The position numbers and the translations under genes were made by a program. A DNA stretch of 64,000 nucleotides from Vibrio aerogenes (GTDB taxonomy: Bacteria; Pseudomonadota; Gammaproteobacteria; Enterobacterales; Vibrionaceae), in NCBI RefSeq assembly GCF_024346755.1, contig NZ_AP024861.1:248001-312000 (forward strand), written 5' to 3'. Position 1 is the stretch's first letter, and the number at the start of each line of letters is the position of its first letter. This document shows, piece after piece, positions 56,922-64,000 of the stretch. The notes under the pieces are model-generated. The model was not told the origin of the DNA. It did not search any database and saw nothing but the letters and a program-made list of their open reading frames with translations.

Positions 56922-57236
56922 ATTGATTCTCCAGTGAAAGAATGGATACCAGTTATTCTCTTTGTGAATTATTTGCTCATTTTTGATTCAGTGTAGTTGA
57001 ATATCCGGTATCAAAAAATTGACTTGGGACGTTATTGGGCTGAATATCGGCACCCGAATGAGCAGAAATATTCTATGCGTGATTCGATTCACAATTTATT
57101 GTATTTAAGTGACCTCATGATGAACTTTTGGATTTTGTATTCTGAGGTCATCTGGGTATAAAACAAGATAATGACAGATGGTATTCCATATGTTGCGATT
57201 TCAGCTGAATACCATAAAAAGTTGAGGAATGATGTC
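56922..57236. other. Divergent frdA/epmA promoter region
   Basis: About 315 bases. I looked for an FNR site (TTGAT-N4-ATCAA) and found only half-sites. An 8-base perfect inverted repeat is at 57110-57150. No gene is supported. Confidence 0.5.
57110..57150. repeat. Widely spaced inverted repeat before epmA
   Basis: TGACCTCA (57110-57117) and TGAGGTCA (57143-57150) with 25 bases between. It could be an operator pair or a leader stem. The regulator is unknown. Confidence 0.5.
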
Positions 57237-58211
57237 ATGGATTCAAACCACTGGATGCCGGCTGCAGCGATGGAACATTTAAAACGGAGAGCAGACATTA
57301 TTGCTCAAATCCGTCTTTTTTTCCGGCAGCGTGATGTGCTGGAAGTTGAGACACCGGCGATGAGTCATAGTGCAGTGACAGATATTCATCTGCATTCTTT
57401 TAAAACTGAATTTGTTGGTCCTGAGTATGTCAGCGGACGTTCAGTTTCATTGATGACCAGTCCTGAATTCCATATGAAGCGTTTACTGGCAGCCGGTAGT
57501 GGCTCCATTTATCAAATTTGCAAATCGTTCCGGAATGAAGAAACCGGACGTCATCACAATCCTGAATTTACGATGCTGGAGTGGTACCGGGTCGGTTTCA
57601 ACCATCATCAGCTGATGGATGAGATGGAGACGTTGCTGCAAACGGTACTTCAGTGTGATGCTGCTGAGCGCATGACCTATCAGGAAGCTTTTCAGCAATG
57701 GACGGGGATTTGTCCGCTCGAATCGACCATGAGTCAGCTAAAGAATGTAGCCTGTGAACATGGCTTTGCCGACATTGCTGAGGCGGAAACTGACAGAGAT
57801 ACTTTGCTTCAGTTGCTTTTCAGTATGGTTGTTGAACCCAATATCGGCCAACAGTGCCCGGCTTTTGTTTACAATTTTCCGGCCTCTCAGGCGGCATTGG
57901 CAAAAATCAGTTCTGAGGATCCAAGAGTGGCAGAACGTTTTGAAGTCTATTATTGCGGGGTTGAGCTGGCGAACGGATTTCATGAACTGGATAACGCTCT
58001 GGAGCAAAGACAACGATTTGAAGTCGATAACCAGAAAAGGCATCGTATGGGGCTGGAAGTTCAGCCAGTGGATGAACATTTTATTGCGGCACTGAATGCC
58101 GGCTTACCTGATTGTGCCGGCGTTGCACTTGGCATTGACCGGTTAATCATGATTGCACTGAAGTGTGACTGCCTGCAGGATGTGGTGGCGTTTCCATTCA
58201 GCCGGGCATAA
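57237..58211 (+). CDS. epmA: EF-P--(R)-beta-lysine ligase EpmA
   Basis: A 324-residue paralogue of the class II lysyl-tRNA synthetase catalytic core (also PoxA/GenX). It activates (R)-beta-lysine and attaches it to Lys34 of EF-P. Class II motifs: [21 protein letters not shown] (motif 2) and [14 protein letters not shown] (motif 3); there is no anticodon-binding domain. The ATG at 57237 follows GAGGAAT and aligns with family starts; the frame runs upstream to 57171. It is divergent from frdABCD. Confidence 0.96.
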   Translation: MDSNHWMPAAAMEHLKRRADIIAQIRLFFRQRDVLEVETPAMSHSAVTDIHLHSFKTEFVGPEYVSGRSVSLMTSPEFHMKRLLAAGSGSIYQICKSFRNEETGRHHNPEFTMLEWYRVGFNHHQLMDEMETLLQTVLQCDAAERMTYQEAFQQWTGICPLESTMSQLKNVACEHGFADIAEAETDRDTLLQLLFSMVVEPNIGQQCPAFVYNFPASQAALAKISSEDPRVAERFEVYYCGVELANGFHELDNALEQRQRFEVDNQKRHRMGLEVQPVDEHFIAALNAGLPDCAGVALGIDRLIMIALKCDCLQDVVAFPFSRA

Positions 58212-58343
58212 GCGTTCTTAAAGTTGTATACCGGGGTTTGTGAGGTTGGATGATAATTCTTGTGAATTACTCGCGTCTTGTCATTAACCCCGTTATACTC
58301 CATGTTTATTTTTCGAATCGAAATGAGCATAAGAGTATAGGTC

Positions 58344-58778
58344 ATGCAGGAGTACATTGAATTTTTTCAGCAACATATGATCCTCTCACTCGCATGGGTT
58401 GGTCTGTTAGTTGCTCTTATTGTTAATCTCTTCAAATCTTCCACCGCAAAATATCAGACAATTTCTGTGAATGAATTGACCGCACTGGTCAATAAAGAAA
58501 ATGGTTTGATTGTTGATGTTCGTTCTAAGGATGAATACCGTCAGGGGCATATAACTGACGCAGTTAACATTTTGCCTTCAGAAATAAAATCAGGGAATCT
58601 TGGCGGGCTTGAAAACCATAAATCAGACCCAATCATACTGGTATGTAAAACCGGGCAAACTGTCATCGAGAGTGCGACTTCTCTTGCCGGGGCCGGTTTT
58701 GAACGGGTTTGTATACTGAGAAATGGCTTGTCAGCCTGGAATGAAGCAAACCTTCCGCTTGTTCGCGGTAAAAAGTAA
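58344..58778 (+). CDS. Membrane-anchored rhodanese-like protein (YibN type)
   Basis: A 144-residue protein with an N-terminal membrane helix (about residues 12-30) and one rhodanese domain in the cytoplasm. The active-site loop is CKTGQT with Cys101; LIVDVRSKDEYRQGHI is the family motif. In E. coli the homologue yibN also sits upstream of secB-gpsA-cysE. The grxC gene, between yibN and secB in E. coli, is absent here. Sulfur acceptor is unknown. Confidence 0.88.
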   Translation: MQEYIEFFQQHMILSLAWVGLLVALIVNLFKSSTAKYQTISVNELTALVNKENGLIVDVRSKDEYRQGHITDAVNILPSEIKSGNLGGLENHKSDPIILVCKTGQTVIESATSLAGAGFERVCILRNGLSAWNEANLPLVRGKK

Positions 58779-58940
58779 TAATTATAGGAAGTTGTGAAGA
58801 AAAATTCGGCGATGTTTTATGCAACTGCATTACTTATTTGTGATATCTGGCACGGATTAAACGCCCGGTAGAGCGGTTTGAAAAGAACTTCGTTAATCTC
58901 ATGGCTTTCAACTCCGAATTTAATTTTTAAGGAAAACCTC

Positions 58941-59423
58941 ATGTCTGATGCAGCACAACAGCAAGAACCAGAACAGAATTTTGCAATTCAAAGAATTTAT
59001 TTGAAAGATGTCTCTTTTGAAACACCAAACTCGCCTGAAATTTTCCAGAAAGACTGGAATCCAAATGTTAATCTTGACCTGGATACACAGAACCGTGAAC
59101 TGGCTGAGGGTGTATACGAAGTAATTCTTCGTTTGACTGTGACTGCAAAAAATGAAGACGACACAGCATTTTTGTGTGAAGTTCAGCAGGCTGGTATCTT
59201 CTCTGCACTGGGAATGGAAGCGGGTCAGCTGGCTCATTGCCTGGGTGCTTTCTGTCCAAATATCCTTTTCCCTTATGCGCGTGAAACGATTGCGAGTCTG
59301 GTTGTGAAAGGTACTTTCCCTCAATTAAACCTGGCGCCAGTGAACTTTGATGCATTGTTCATGAATTATCTGCAGCAACAGGCTGAAGGTGAAAGTCAGG
59401 AAGGCGAAGCTCAGGAAGCTTGA
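58941..59423 (+). CDS. secB: Protein-export chaperone SecB
   Basis: A 160-residue tetrameric chaperone that keeps preproteins unfolded and passes them to Sec[20 protein letters not shown], the substrate groove residues and [22 protein letters not shown] match the family. The C-terminal tail is acidic ([11 protein letters not shown]). The start at 58941 follows AAGGAA; the in-frame extension to 58878 is leader. Confidence 0.97.
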   Translation: MSDAAQQQEPEQNFAIQRIYLKDVSFETPNSPEIFQKDWNPNVNLDLDTQNRELAEGVYEVILRLTVTAKNEDDTAFLCEVQQAGIFSALGMEAGQLAHCLGAFCPNILFPYARETIASLVVKGTFPQLNLAPVNFDALFMNYLQQQAEGESQEGEAQEA

Positions 59424-59496
59424 GCCAGATTCTTTGCTCTTTAGAGAGCCGACTGGTCCTGATTGATATAACGGATAAAGTCAATAAAGATAAGTG

Positions 59497-59541
59497 AAAT
59501 GCACAAGCATCAGGTATATCATGATGTCCTGTGCATTTTTT
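59497..59541 (+). terminator. secB terminator
   Basis: Outer stem AAATGCACA / TGTGCATTT with inner CATCA / TGATG, ending in T6. Confidence 0.8.
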
Positions 59542-59655
59542 ATGCCCTGATTTCAATAAATAATCAGATAACGACAAAGTGCTCCAGTGGGACTTTGTAA
59601 CATGTGTTTATTGAAATGATGACATACTTGTTCAACTACTTATGGACAATGAAAA

Positions 59656-60684
59656 GTGAATTCACAATTGGATCAAACAGAAAATGCTGTAGCAATGACC
59701 GTGATTGGTGCTGGTTCTTATGGAACCTCTCTGGCCATTTCTTTAGCCAGAAACGGCGCTTCTATTGTCTTATGGGGGCATGATGCAAAACACATGCACC
59801 GCCTTGAGTCAGAGCGGGAGAATCGTGAATTTTTACCGGATATCCCGTTTCCTGAAACATTGATTGTTGAAGCGGATTTACAGAAAGCCGTTCAGGCCAG
59901 CCGGGATTTGTTGATTGTTGTTCCCAGCCATGTATTTGGTGAAGTTTTACGAAATATTCGCCCGTTTTTGCAAAAAAACTCCCGGATTTGCTGGGCGACG
60001 AAAGGGTTGGAGCCGGAGACCGGCCGTTTACTTCAGGATGTCGCTTATGACACGGTAGGGCGCGACCATTCTCTTGCTGTGATTTCGGGCCCGACATTTG
60101 CCAGAGAGCTGGCTTCCGGCCTGCCAACAGCCATTTCAGTTGCTTCACCGGATCCTCAGTTTGTTGCTGACTTGCAGGAAAAAATTCACTGTAGCCAGAC
60201 CTTCCGTGTGTATGCTAATTCTGATTTTACGGGTTTACAGCTGGGTGGTGCGATTAAAAATGTCATTGCCATTGGTGCAGGTATTTCAGATGGAATGGGT
60301 TTTGGTGCGAATGCAAGAACCGCATTAATTACCCGGGGACTGGCTGAAATGAGCCGTTTGGGAAATGCATTGGGTGCTGATTCTGAAACCTTTATGGGGA
60401 TGGCTGGATTGGGTGATCTTGTGCTGACCTGTACTGATAACCAATCGCGGAACCGCCGTTTTGGTTTGGCGTTAGGGCAGGGACAATCAGTTGAAAAAGC
60501 ACAGTCAGAAATCGGGCAGGTCGTCGAAGGTTATCGTAATACCCGGGAAGTCTGGTTACTGGCTTCCCGTCTGGGTGTTGAAATGCCAATTGTAGAGCAA
60601 ATATATCAGGTTCTGTATCAGGGAAAAGATGCCCGGCTGGCCTCAAAAGATTTGTTAGCACGGGATAAAAAGTCTGAGCACTGA
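59656..60684 (+). CDS. gpsA: Glycerol-3-phosphate dehydrogenase [NAD(P)+]
   Basis: A 342-residue enzyme reducing dihydroxyacetone phosphate to sn-glycerol-3-phosphate for phospholipid synthesis. NAD site [19 protein letters not shown], catalytic region [18 protein letters not shown], and [19 protein letters not shown] and [16 protein letters not shown] are typical. It begins with GTG at 59656; an internal ATG at 59695 is less likely by family length. cysE follows closely. Confidence 0.95.
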   Translation: MNSQLDQTENAVAMTVIGAGSYGTSLAISLARNGASIVLWGHDAKHMHRLESERENREFLPDIPFPETLIVEADLQKAVQASRDLLIVVPSHVFGEVLRNIRPFLQKNSRICWATKGLEPETGRLLQDVAYDTVGRDHSLAVISGPTFARELASGLPTAISVASPDPQFVADLQEKIHCSQTFRVYANSDFTGLQLGGAIKNVIAIGAGISDGMGFGANARTALITRGLAEMSRLGNALGADSETFMGMAGLGDLVLTCTDNQSRNRRFGLALGQGQSVEKAQSEIGQVVEGYRNTREVWLLASRLGVEMPIVEQIYQVLYQGKDARLASKDLLARDKKSEH

Positions 60685-60734
60685 GATATTTGAGCACGGA
60701 GCAAAAAGAGCAGAGTAATGGGGAGATGGACAAA

Positions 60735-61559
60735 GTGAAAAAGGATTGTGAAAAAAAGAGAATTTGGCAGAGAATTGTGGATGAAGCACGTGATTTAACG
60801 GAGCAGGAGCCAATGCTTGCCAGTTTTTATCATGCGACCATCATCAAACATGACAGTTTGCCTGCTGCACTAAGCTATATTCTTGCCAATAAATTCAACA
60901 CAGCTTCTATGCCCGCAATGGCTGTTCGGGAAGTGATTGAAGAGGCATTTCACTCTGACCCCAATATTACGAATGCAGCTGCCTGTGATATTTGTGCAAC
61001 GGTGAACCGGGACCCGGCAGTTGCAAAATATTCGATTCCACTTCTTTATCTGAAGGGTTATCACGCACTTCAGGGCTACCGTGTCGCGAACTGGCTCTGG
61101 AAACAAAACCGCTTCACGCTCGCGACTTATCTGCAGAATCAGATCTCGGTTGCATGTCAGGTTGATATCCATCCTGCTGCGACCATCGGTTGCGGTATTA
61201 TGCTTGACCATGCAACAGGTATTGTTGTCGGGGAAACCGCAGTCGTTGAAGATGATGTCTCCATTCTTCAGGATGTCACTTTAGGTGGTACAGGGAAAGA
61301 AAGTGGCGACCGGCATCCGAAAATCCGGGAAGGTGTCATGATAGGTGCGGGGGCGAAGATATTAGGAAATATTGAAGTAGGAAAAGGGGCTAAAATTGGT
61401 TCTTGTTCCGTTGTATTACAAGCTGTTCCGCCTCATACAACAGTTGCTGGTGTTCCGGCTAAGATTGTTGGTCGTCCTCAAAGCGATAAGCCATCATTTG
61501 ATATGGACCAGCAATTCAATGGTCGTTCTCAGACATTCATTGGTGGAGACGGCATCTGA
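60735..61559 (+). CDS. cysE: Serine O-acetyltransferase
   Basis: A 274-residue hexameric enzyme making O-acetylserine, the cysteine precursor. N-terminal helical part (EEPMLASFYH-type region), then the left-handed beta-helix of hexapeptide repeats (IHPAATIGCGIMLDHATGIVVGETAVV), catalytic His in DHATG, and GDRHPKI. I prefer the GTG at 60735, nine bases after GGGGAG and matching the 273-residue E. coli CysE; alternatives are ATG 60726 and TTG 60690. It follows gpsA by 50 bases. Confidence 0.94.
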   Translation: MKKDCEKKRIWQRIVDEARDLTEQEPMLASFYHATIIKHDSLPAALSYILANKFNTASMPAMAVREVIEEAFHSDPNITNAAACDICATVNRDPAVAKYSIPLLYLKGYHALQGYRVANWLWKQNRFTLATYLQNQISVACQVDIHPAATIGCGIMLDHATGIVVGETAVVEDDVSILQDVTLGGTGKESGDRHPKIREGVMIGAGAKILGNIEVGKGAKIGSCSVVLQAVPPHTTVAGVPAKIVGRPQSDKPSFDMDQQFNGRSQTFIGGDGI

Positions 61560-61620
61560 GTACTTCTTCACGCTCTTTTCACTCTGCTTTTCAATATCGC
61601 CAATAAAAAGTCGTCTATAA

Positions 61621-61649
61621 AAAAGAGTGTTCATCAGGAACACTCTTTT
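61621..61649. terminator. Bidirectional terminator between cysE and aphA
   Basis: A 12-bp perfect stem AAAAGAGTGTTC / GAACACTCTTTT with loop ATCAG. Confidence 0.92.
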
Positions 61650-61678
61650 AACTTTATATTTGTCTGTATGACAGTGAC

Positions 61679-62218
61679 TTAGCTGACTTCGTTTAACACA
61701 GTTAGTGTTTCTTCTGCCCACTCAAGCCATGCCTGACGCGCAAGAATATTACGCTTCAGGGTGAGTCGTTCCAGTTTTTGCTGTTTGTCCAAAGAAGAAG
61801 GGTTTGCATAATAAGCAGCTTCAACTTCCTGATAATGCGCAACAAATTTCTTCGATTCTTCAATCAATTCCTGTAGCTGAACCCGGTAAGGTTCTGCAGA
61901 CTGAACTGAACAAGCCATTAATTTAGCACAGAACTCATCCCGAACGGTCGGATGTGCTGTTGGCTGATCAAACCAGGCTGCAAGTGCTTCCCGCCCTGCA
62001 TCAGTAATTGAGTAAACTTTACGATCCGGTTTACCTTCCTGTGGTTCCAGTACACAGGTAACCAGTCCCTGTTGGCCCATTTTGTTAAGCTCGCGATACA
62101 CCTGTTGGTGACTTGCTTTCCAGAAATATCCGATACTAGATGAAAATTCTTTTGTAATATCGTATCCGGTCGCATCGCGTGTACTTAAAACTGTTAGAAT
62201 AACGTGTGGTAATGACAT
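61679..62218 (-). CDS. aphA: Quorum-sensing master regulator AphA (PadR family)
   Basis: A 179-residue PadR-type winged-HTH protein almost the same as V. cholerae AphA. MSLPHVILTVLSTRDATGYDIT, YFWKASHQQVYRELNKMG (recognition helix), GLVTCVLEPQEGKPDRKVYSIT (wing) and the C-terminal dimerisation coils are all there. AphA is the low-cell-density regulator in Vibrio, activated by Qrr small RNAs and opposed by the LuxR/HapR regulator; in V. cholerae it switches on virulence with AphB. Position between cysE and ppc is as in V. cholerae. The ribosome site is weak, in keeping with small-RNA control of translation. Confidence 0.96.
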   Translation of the reverse strand: MSLPHVILTVLSTRDATGYDITKEFSSSIGYFWKASHQQVYRELNKMGQQGLVTCVLEPQEGKPDRKVYSITDAGREALAAWFDQPTAHPTVRDEFCAKLMACSVQSAEPYRVQLQELIEESKKFVAHYQEVEAAYYANPSSLDKQQKLERLTLKRNILARQAWLEWAEETLTVLNEVS

Positions 62219-62584
62219 GTCTTCAATCCAAATAGTTAGTCAAGAAAATAGAATGGGTCTGGATTCGCTGAACTTCTTGGTTCAATCTCTAAATTAAACA
62301 TCCAAACACTGCCAGCTTTCAATCTGGCCATGTCACCTTAAAAGCCGTTTATCACCTAATGGTCTTGTGATAGTCAGTTTACTTATCTGACCCGTTGTAA
62401 CGCTTAAATTTATTAGTAATGTCACAATGGCCGATTAGTATATCTAAATAATAAGCATAAAGTGGAATAAAGGTTGGTTGGAGAATTAAAAAACTGACAA
62501 TATGCTCAATTGAGGTTATTTTCAAAATAAAAGGCCACACAGTTGTGACCTTTTGACTAATTTGCAGAATATTATTCTGATGAT
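62219..62584 (-). other. ppc-aphA intergenic region with the aphA promoter and leader
   Basis: About 365 bases. It contains the ppc terminator (62523-62554) and the aphA promoter and long leader. In studied Vibrios this leader is bound by Qrr small RNAs and the promoter by LuxR-type and AphA proteins; I did not identify the exact sites here. Confidence 0.55.
62523..62554 (-). terminator. ppc terminator
   Basis: On the minus strand AAAAGGTCACA / TGTGGCCTTTT (11 bp, one non-standard pair) with a 4-base loop, then ATTTT. Confidence 0.82.
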
Positions 62585-64000
62585 TTAGCCCGTATTACGC
62601 ATGCCTGCTGCAATTCCTGCAATCGTCACCATTAATGCCTCTTCCAGTTCTGCTGGTGGCTCGTCATATTGCCGGGTTCTGTACAAAAGTTCAGCCTGAA
62701 GCATATTTAAAGGCTTGATATAAGTATTTCTCAAGCGGATGGATTCCAGCCCCCACGGGTCGCTTTGCATCAGGTTCTCGTTGTTTTCAACATTCAGAAC
62801 AGCCTTGATGTCCTTCTCAAGCTGTGCTCTTAATTGCTCGCCCAAACCACGCAGTTCTTTATCAACCAGTCGTTCATCGTAATAACGGGCAATCTCCGGG
62901 TTGCATTTTGAGTAAACCATTTCAAGCATTCCCAAACGCGTTGAGAAAAATGGCCACTCCCGGCACATCTCTTCCAACAGAGCCTGATGGCCTTTATCTA
63001 TTGAGTATTGAATTGCTTCGCCGGCGCCGAGCCATGCGGGTAAAATCAGCCTGTTTTGACTCCAGGAGAAGATCCACGGAATCGCTCTGAGACTTTCAAC
63101 GCCACCTTTGGGATTACGTTTCGCTGGTCGTGAGCCTAAAGGCAGCTTGCCGAGTTCAAGTTCTGGCGTCGTCTGGCGGAAATACGGAACAAACTCAGGA
63201 ATTTCCTGCACAACTTTCCGGTAAGATTCACAAGAGACCTGAGAGAGCACTTCCATCAGTTTGCGCCATTCCTGTTTGGGCTCTGGTGGTGGCAGCAGGT
63301 TCGCTTCAAGGATGGCACTGGCATACAGGTTAAAGCTGTTGATCGCAACTTCCGGCAAGCCTAGTTTGAAACGAATCATCTCACCCTGTTCAGTGACTCT
63401 CAGTCCGCCTTTAAGACTTTTCGGTGGCTGTGATAGCAGCGCTGCATGCGCGGGTGCACCGCCTCGCCCGATCGTACCTCCCCGCCCGTGGAACAGTGTC
63501 AGTTCAAAACCTTCTTCTTCGCTGACATTCACTAAGGCTTCCATGGCACTATATTGTGCCCAGCCAGCAGACATCACGCCGGCATCTTTGGCTGAATCAG
63601 AATAGCCGATCATGACCATTTGATGGTTCTGAATAAAGCCACGATAAATATCAATGCTCATTAACTGACGAATCACTGACTCAGCGTTGTTCAGATCATC
63701 AAGTGTTTCGAATAACGGACAAACGTCCATCCGGTAAGGACATCCGGATTCTTGCAGTAATAAATGGACAGCCAGCACATCGGAGGCAGTTCTGGCCATA
63801 GAAATGATATAAGCACCGAATGCATCCCGTGGGTAAGTTGCAATCGTCCGGCATGTATCCAACACTTCCTGAACGGCTTCGGATGGCTGCCAGTCTCTTG
63901 GGATCAAGGGCCGTTTGGAGTTGAGTTCTGCAGTCAGAAATGCCACCTTATCCTGCTCACTCCAGTGATTATAATCACCAAGCCCAAGATAACGGGTCAG
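62585..64000 (-). CDS. ppc: Phosphoenolpyruvate carboxylase, C-terminal part
   Basis: The last 471 codons of PEP carboxylase, which makes oxaloacetate from PEP and bicarbonate; the gene runs off the window edge. The catalytic loop [44 protein letters not shown] (substrate site), [21 protein letters not shown] and the terminal GMRNTG are present. The full protein is normally about 880 residues. The coding frame is open to base 64000 (…[18 protein letters not shown]), so the ATG at 63946 is an internal Met. Confidence 0.97.
   Translation of the reverse strand: MTRYLGLGDYNHWSEQDKVAFLTAELNSKRPLIPRDWQPSEAVQEVLDTCRTIATYPRDAFGAYIISMARTASDVLAVHLLLQESGCPYRMDVCPLFETLDDLNNAESVIRQLMSIDIYRGFIQNHQMVMIGYSDSAKDAGVMSAGWAQYSAMEALVNVSEEEGFELTLFHGRGGTIGRGGAPAHAALLSQPPKSLKGGLRVTEQGEMIRFKLGLPEVAINSFNLYASAILEANLLPPPEPKQEWRKLMEVLSQVSCESYRKVVQEIPEFVPYFRQTTPELELGKLPLGSRPAKRNPKGGVESLRAIPWIFSWSQNRLILPAWLGAGEAIQYSIDKGHQALLEEMCREWPFFSTRLGMLEMVYSKCNPEIARYYDERLVDKELRGLGEQLRAQLEKDIKAVLNVENNENLMQSDPWGLESIRLRNTYIKPLNMLQAELLYRTRQYDEPPAELEEALMVTIAGIAAGMRNTG

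Noticed and set aside
56960-57060. FNR box before frdA
   Set aside because: Only a TTGAT half-site next to an unrelated half; not enough to call.

Overview
This 64 kb window is a chromosomal segment of a Vibrionaceae gammaproteobacterium, almost certainly a Vibrio. The support is gene order (cpxRA-cpxP-fieF-pfkA; metJ/metBL-metF; rpmE/priA-cytR-ftsN-hslVU-menA-rraA; groESL; efp/epmB; frdABCD/epmA; secB-gpsA-cysE; aphA-ppc) and the presence of AphA, the Vibrio quorum-sensing regulator. I see no rRNA, tRNA or CRISPR array.

Region by region. 1-15.1 kb is core: fxsA, trmL, the Cpx envelope-stress system with a perfect CpxR box before cpxP, an intact IS4-type element, then fieF, pfkA, glpX, zapB and the methionine genes metF, metBL and metJ with MetJ operators. 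15.2-25.8 kb is an accessory island: an orphan type VI secretion (T6SS) module with vgrG, a DUF4123 adaptor, a DUF2235/Tle1-type lipase effector broken by a poly-G frameshift, a tandem array of DUF2931 membrane-anchored proteins (likely immunity proteins; four copies plus a fragment of a fifth), a decayed SUMF1-domain lipoprotein and a small SymE-like protein. 26-32.6 kb holds two tandem secreted trypsin-like proteases with GlyGly-CTERM tails, a GH3 beta-glucosidase and a GST-like protein. 32.6-64 kb returns to conserved core: malic enzyme, rpmE, priA, cytR, ftsN, hslVU, menA, rraA, a MATE pump, tpiA, DUF3135, a cysteine-rich HTH regulator, groESL, a ModF-like ABC ATPase, epmB/efp, an SPFH protein, frdDCBA, epmA, a rhodanese, secB, gpsA, cysE, aphA and the 3' part of ppc.

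How parts work together. EF-P and two of its modification enzymes (EpmA, EpmB) lie within about 7 kb. Cpx stress, heat shock (hslVU and groESL with sigma-32-like promoters) and protein export (secB) give a protein-quality theme to the core. In the T6SS island VgrG would be the spike, DUF4123 the loader, the lipase the cargo, and the DUF2931 array the protection of self and kin.

Most striking observations: the IS4-type element sits exactly in the loop of the cpxP terminator and its end rebuilds a terminator; the effector has an internal 234-bp duplication and a G7 frameshift; the immunity array grew by duplication of a two-gene unit of about 1.64 kb and carries a G9 tract, a nonsense copy and a truncated copy; the leader before vgrG can form two mutually exclusive hairpins. 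All identifications come from reading the sequence and family knowledge; no database search was run.
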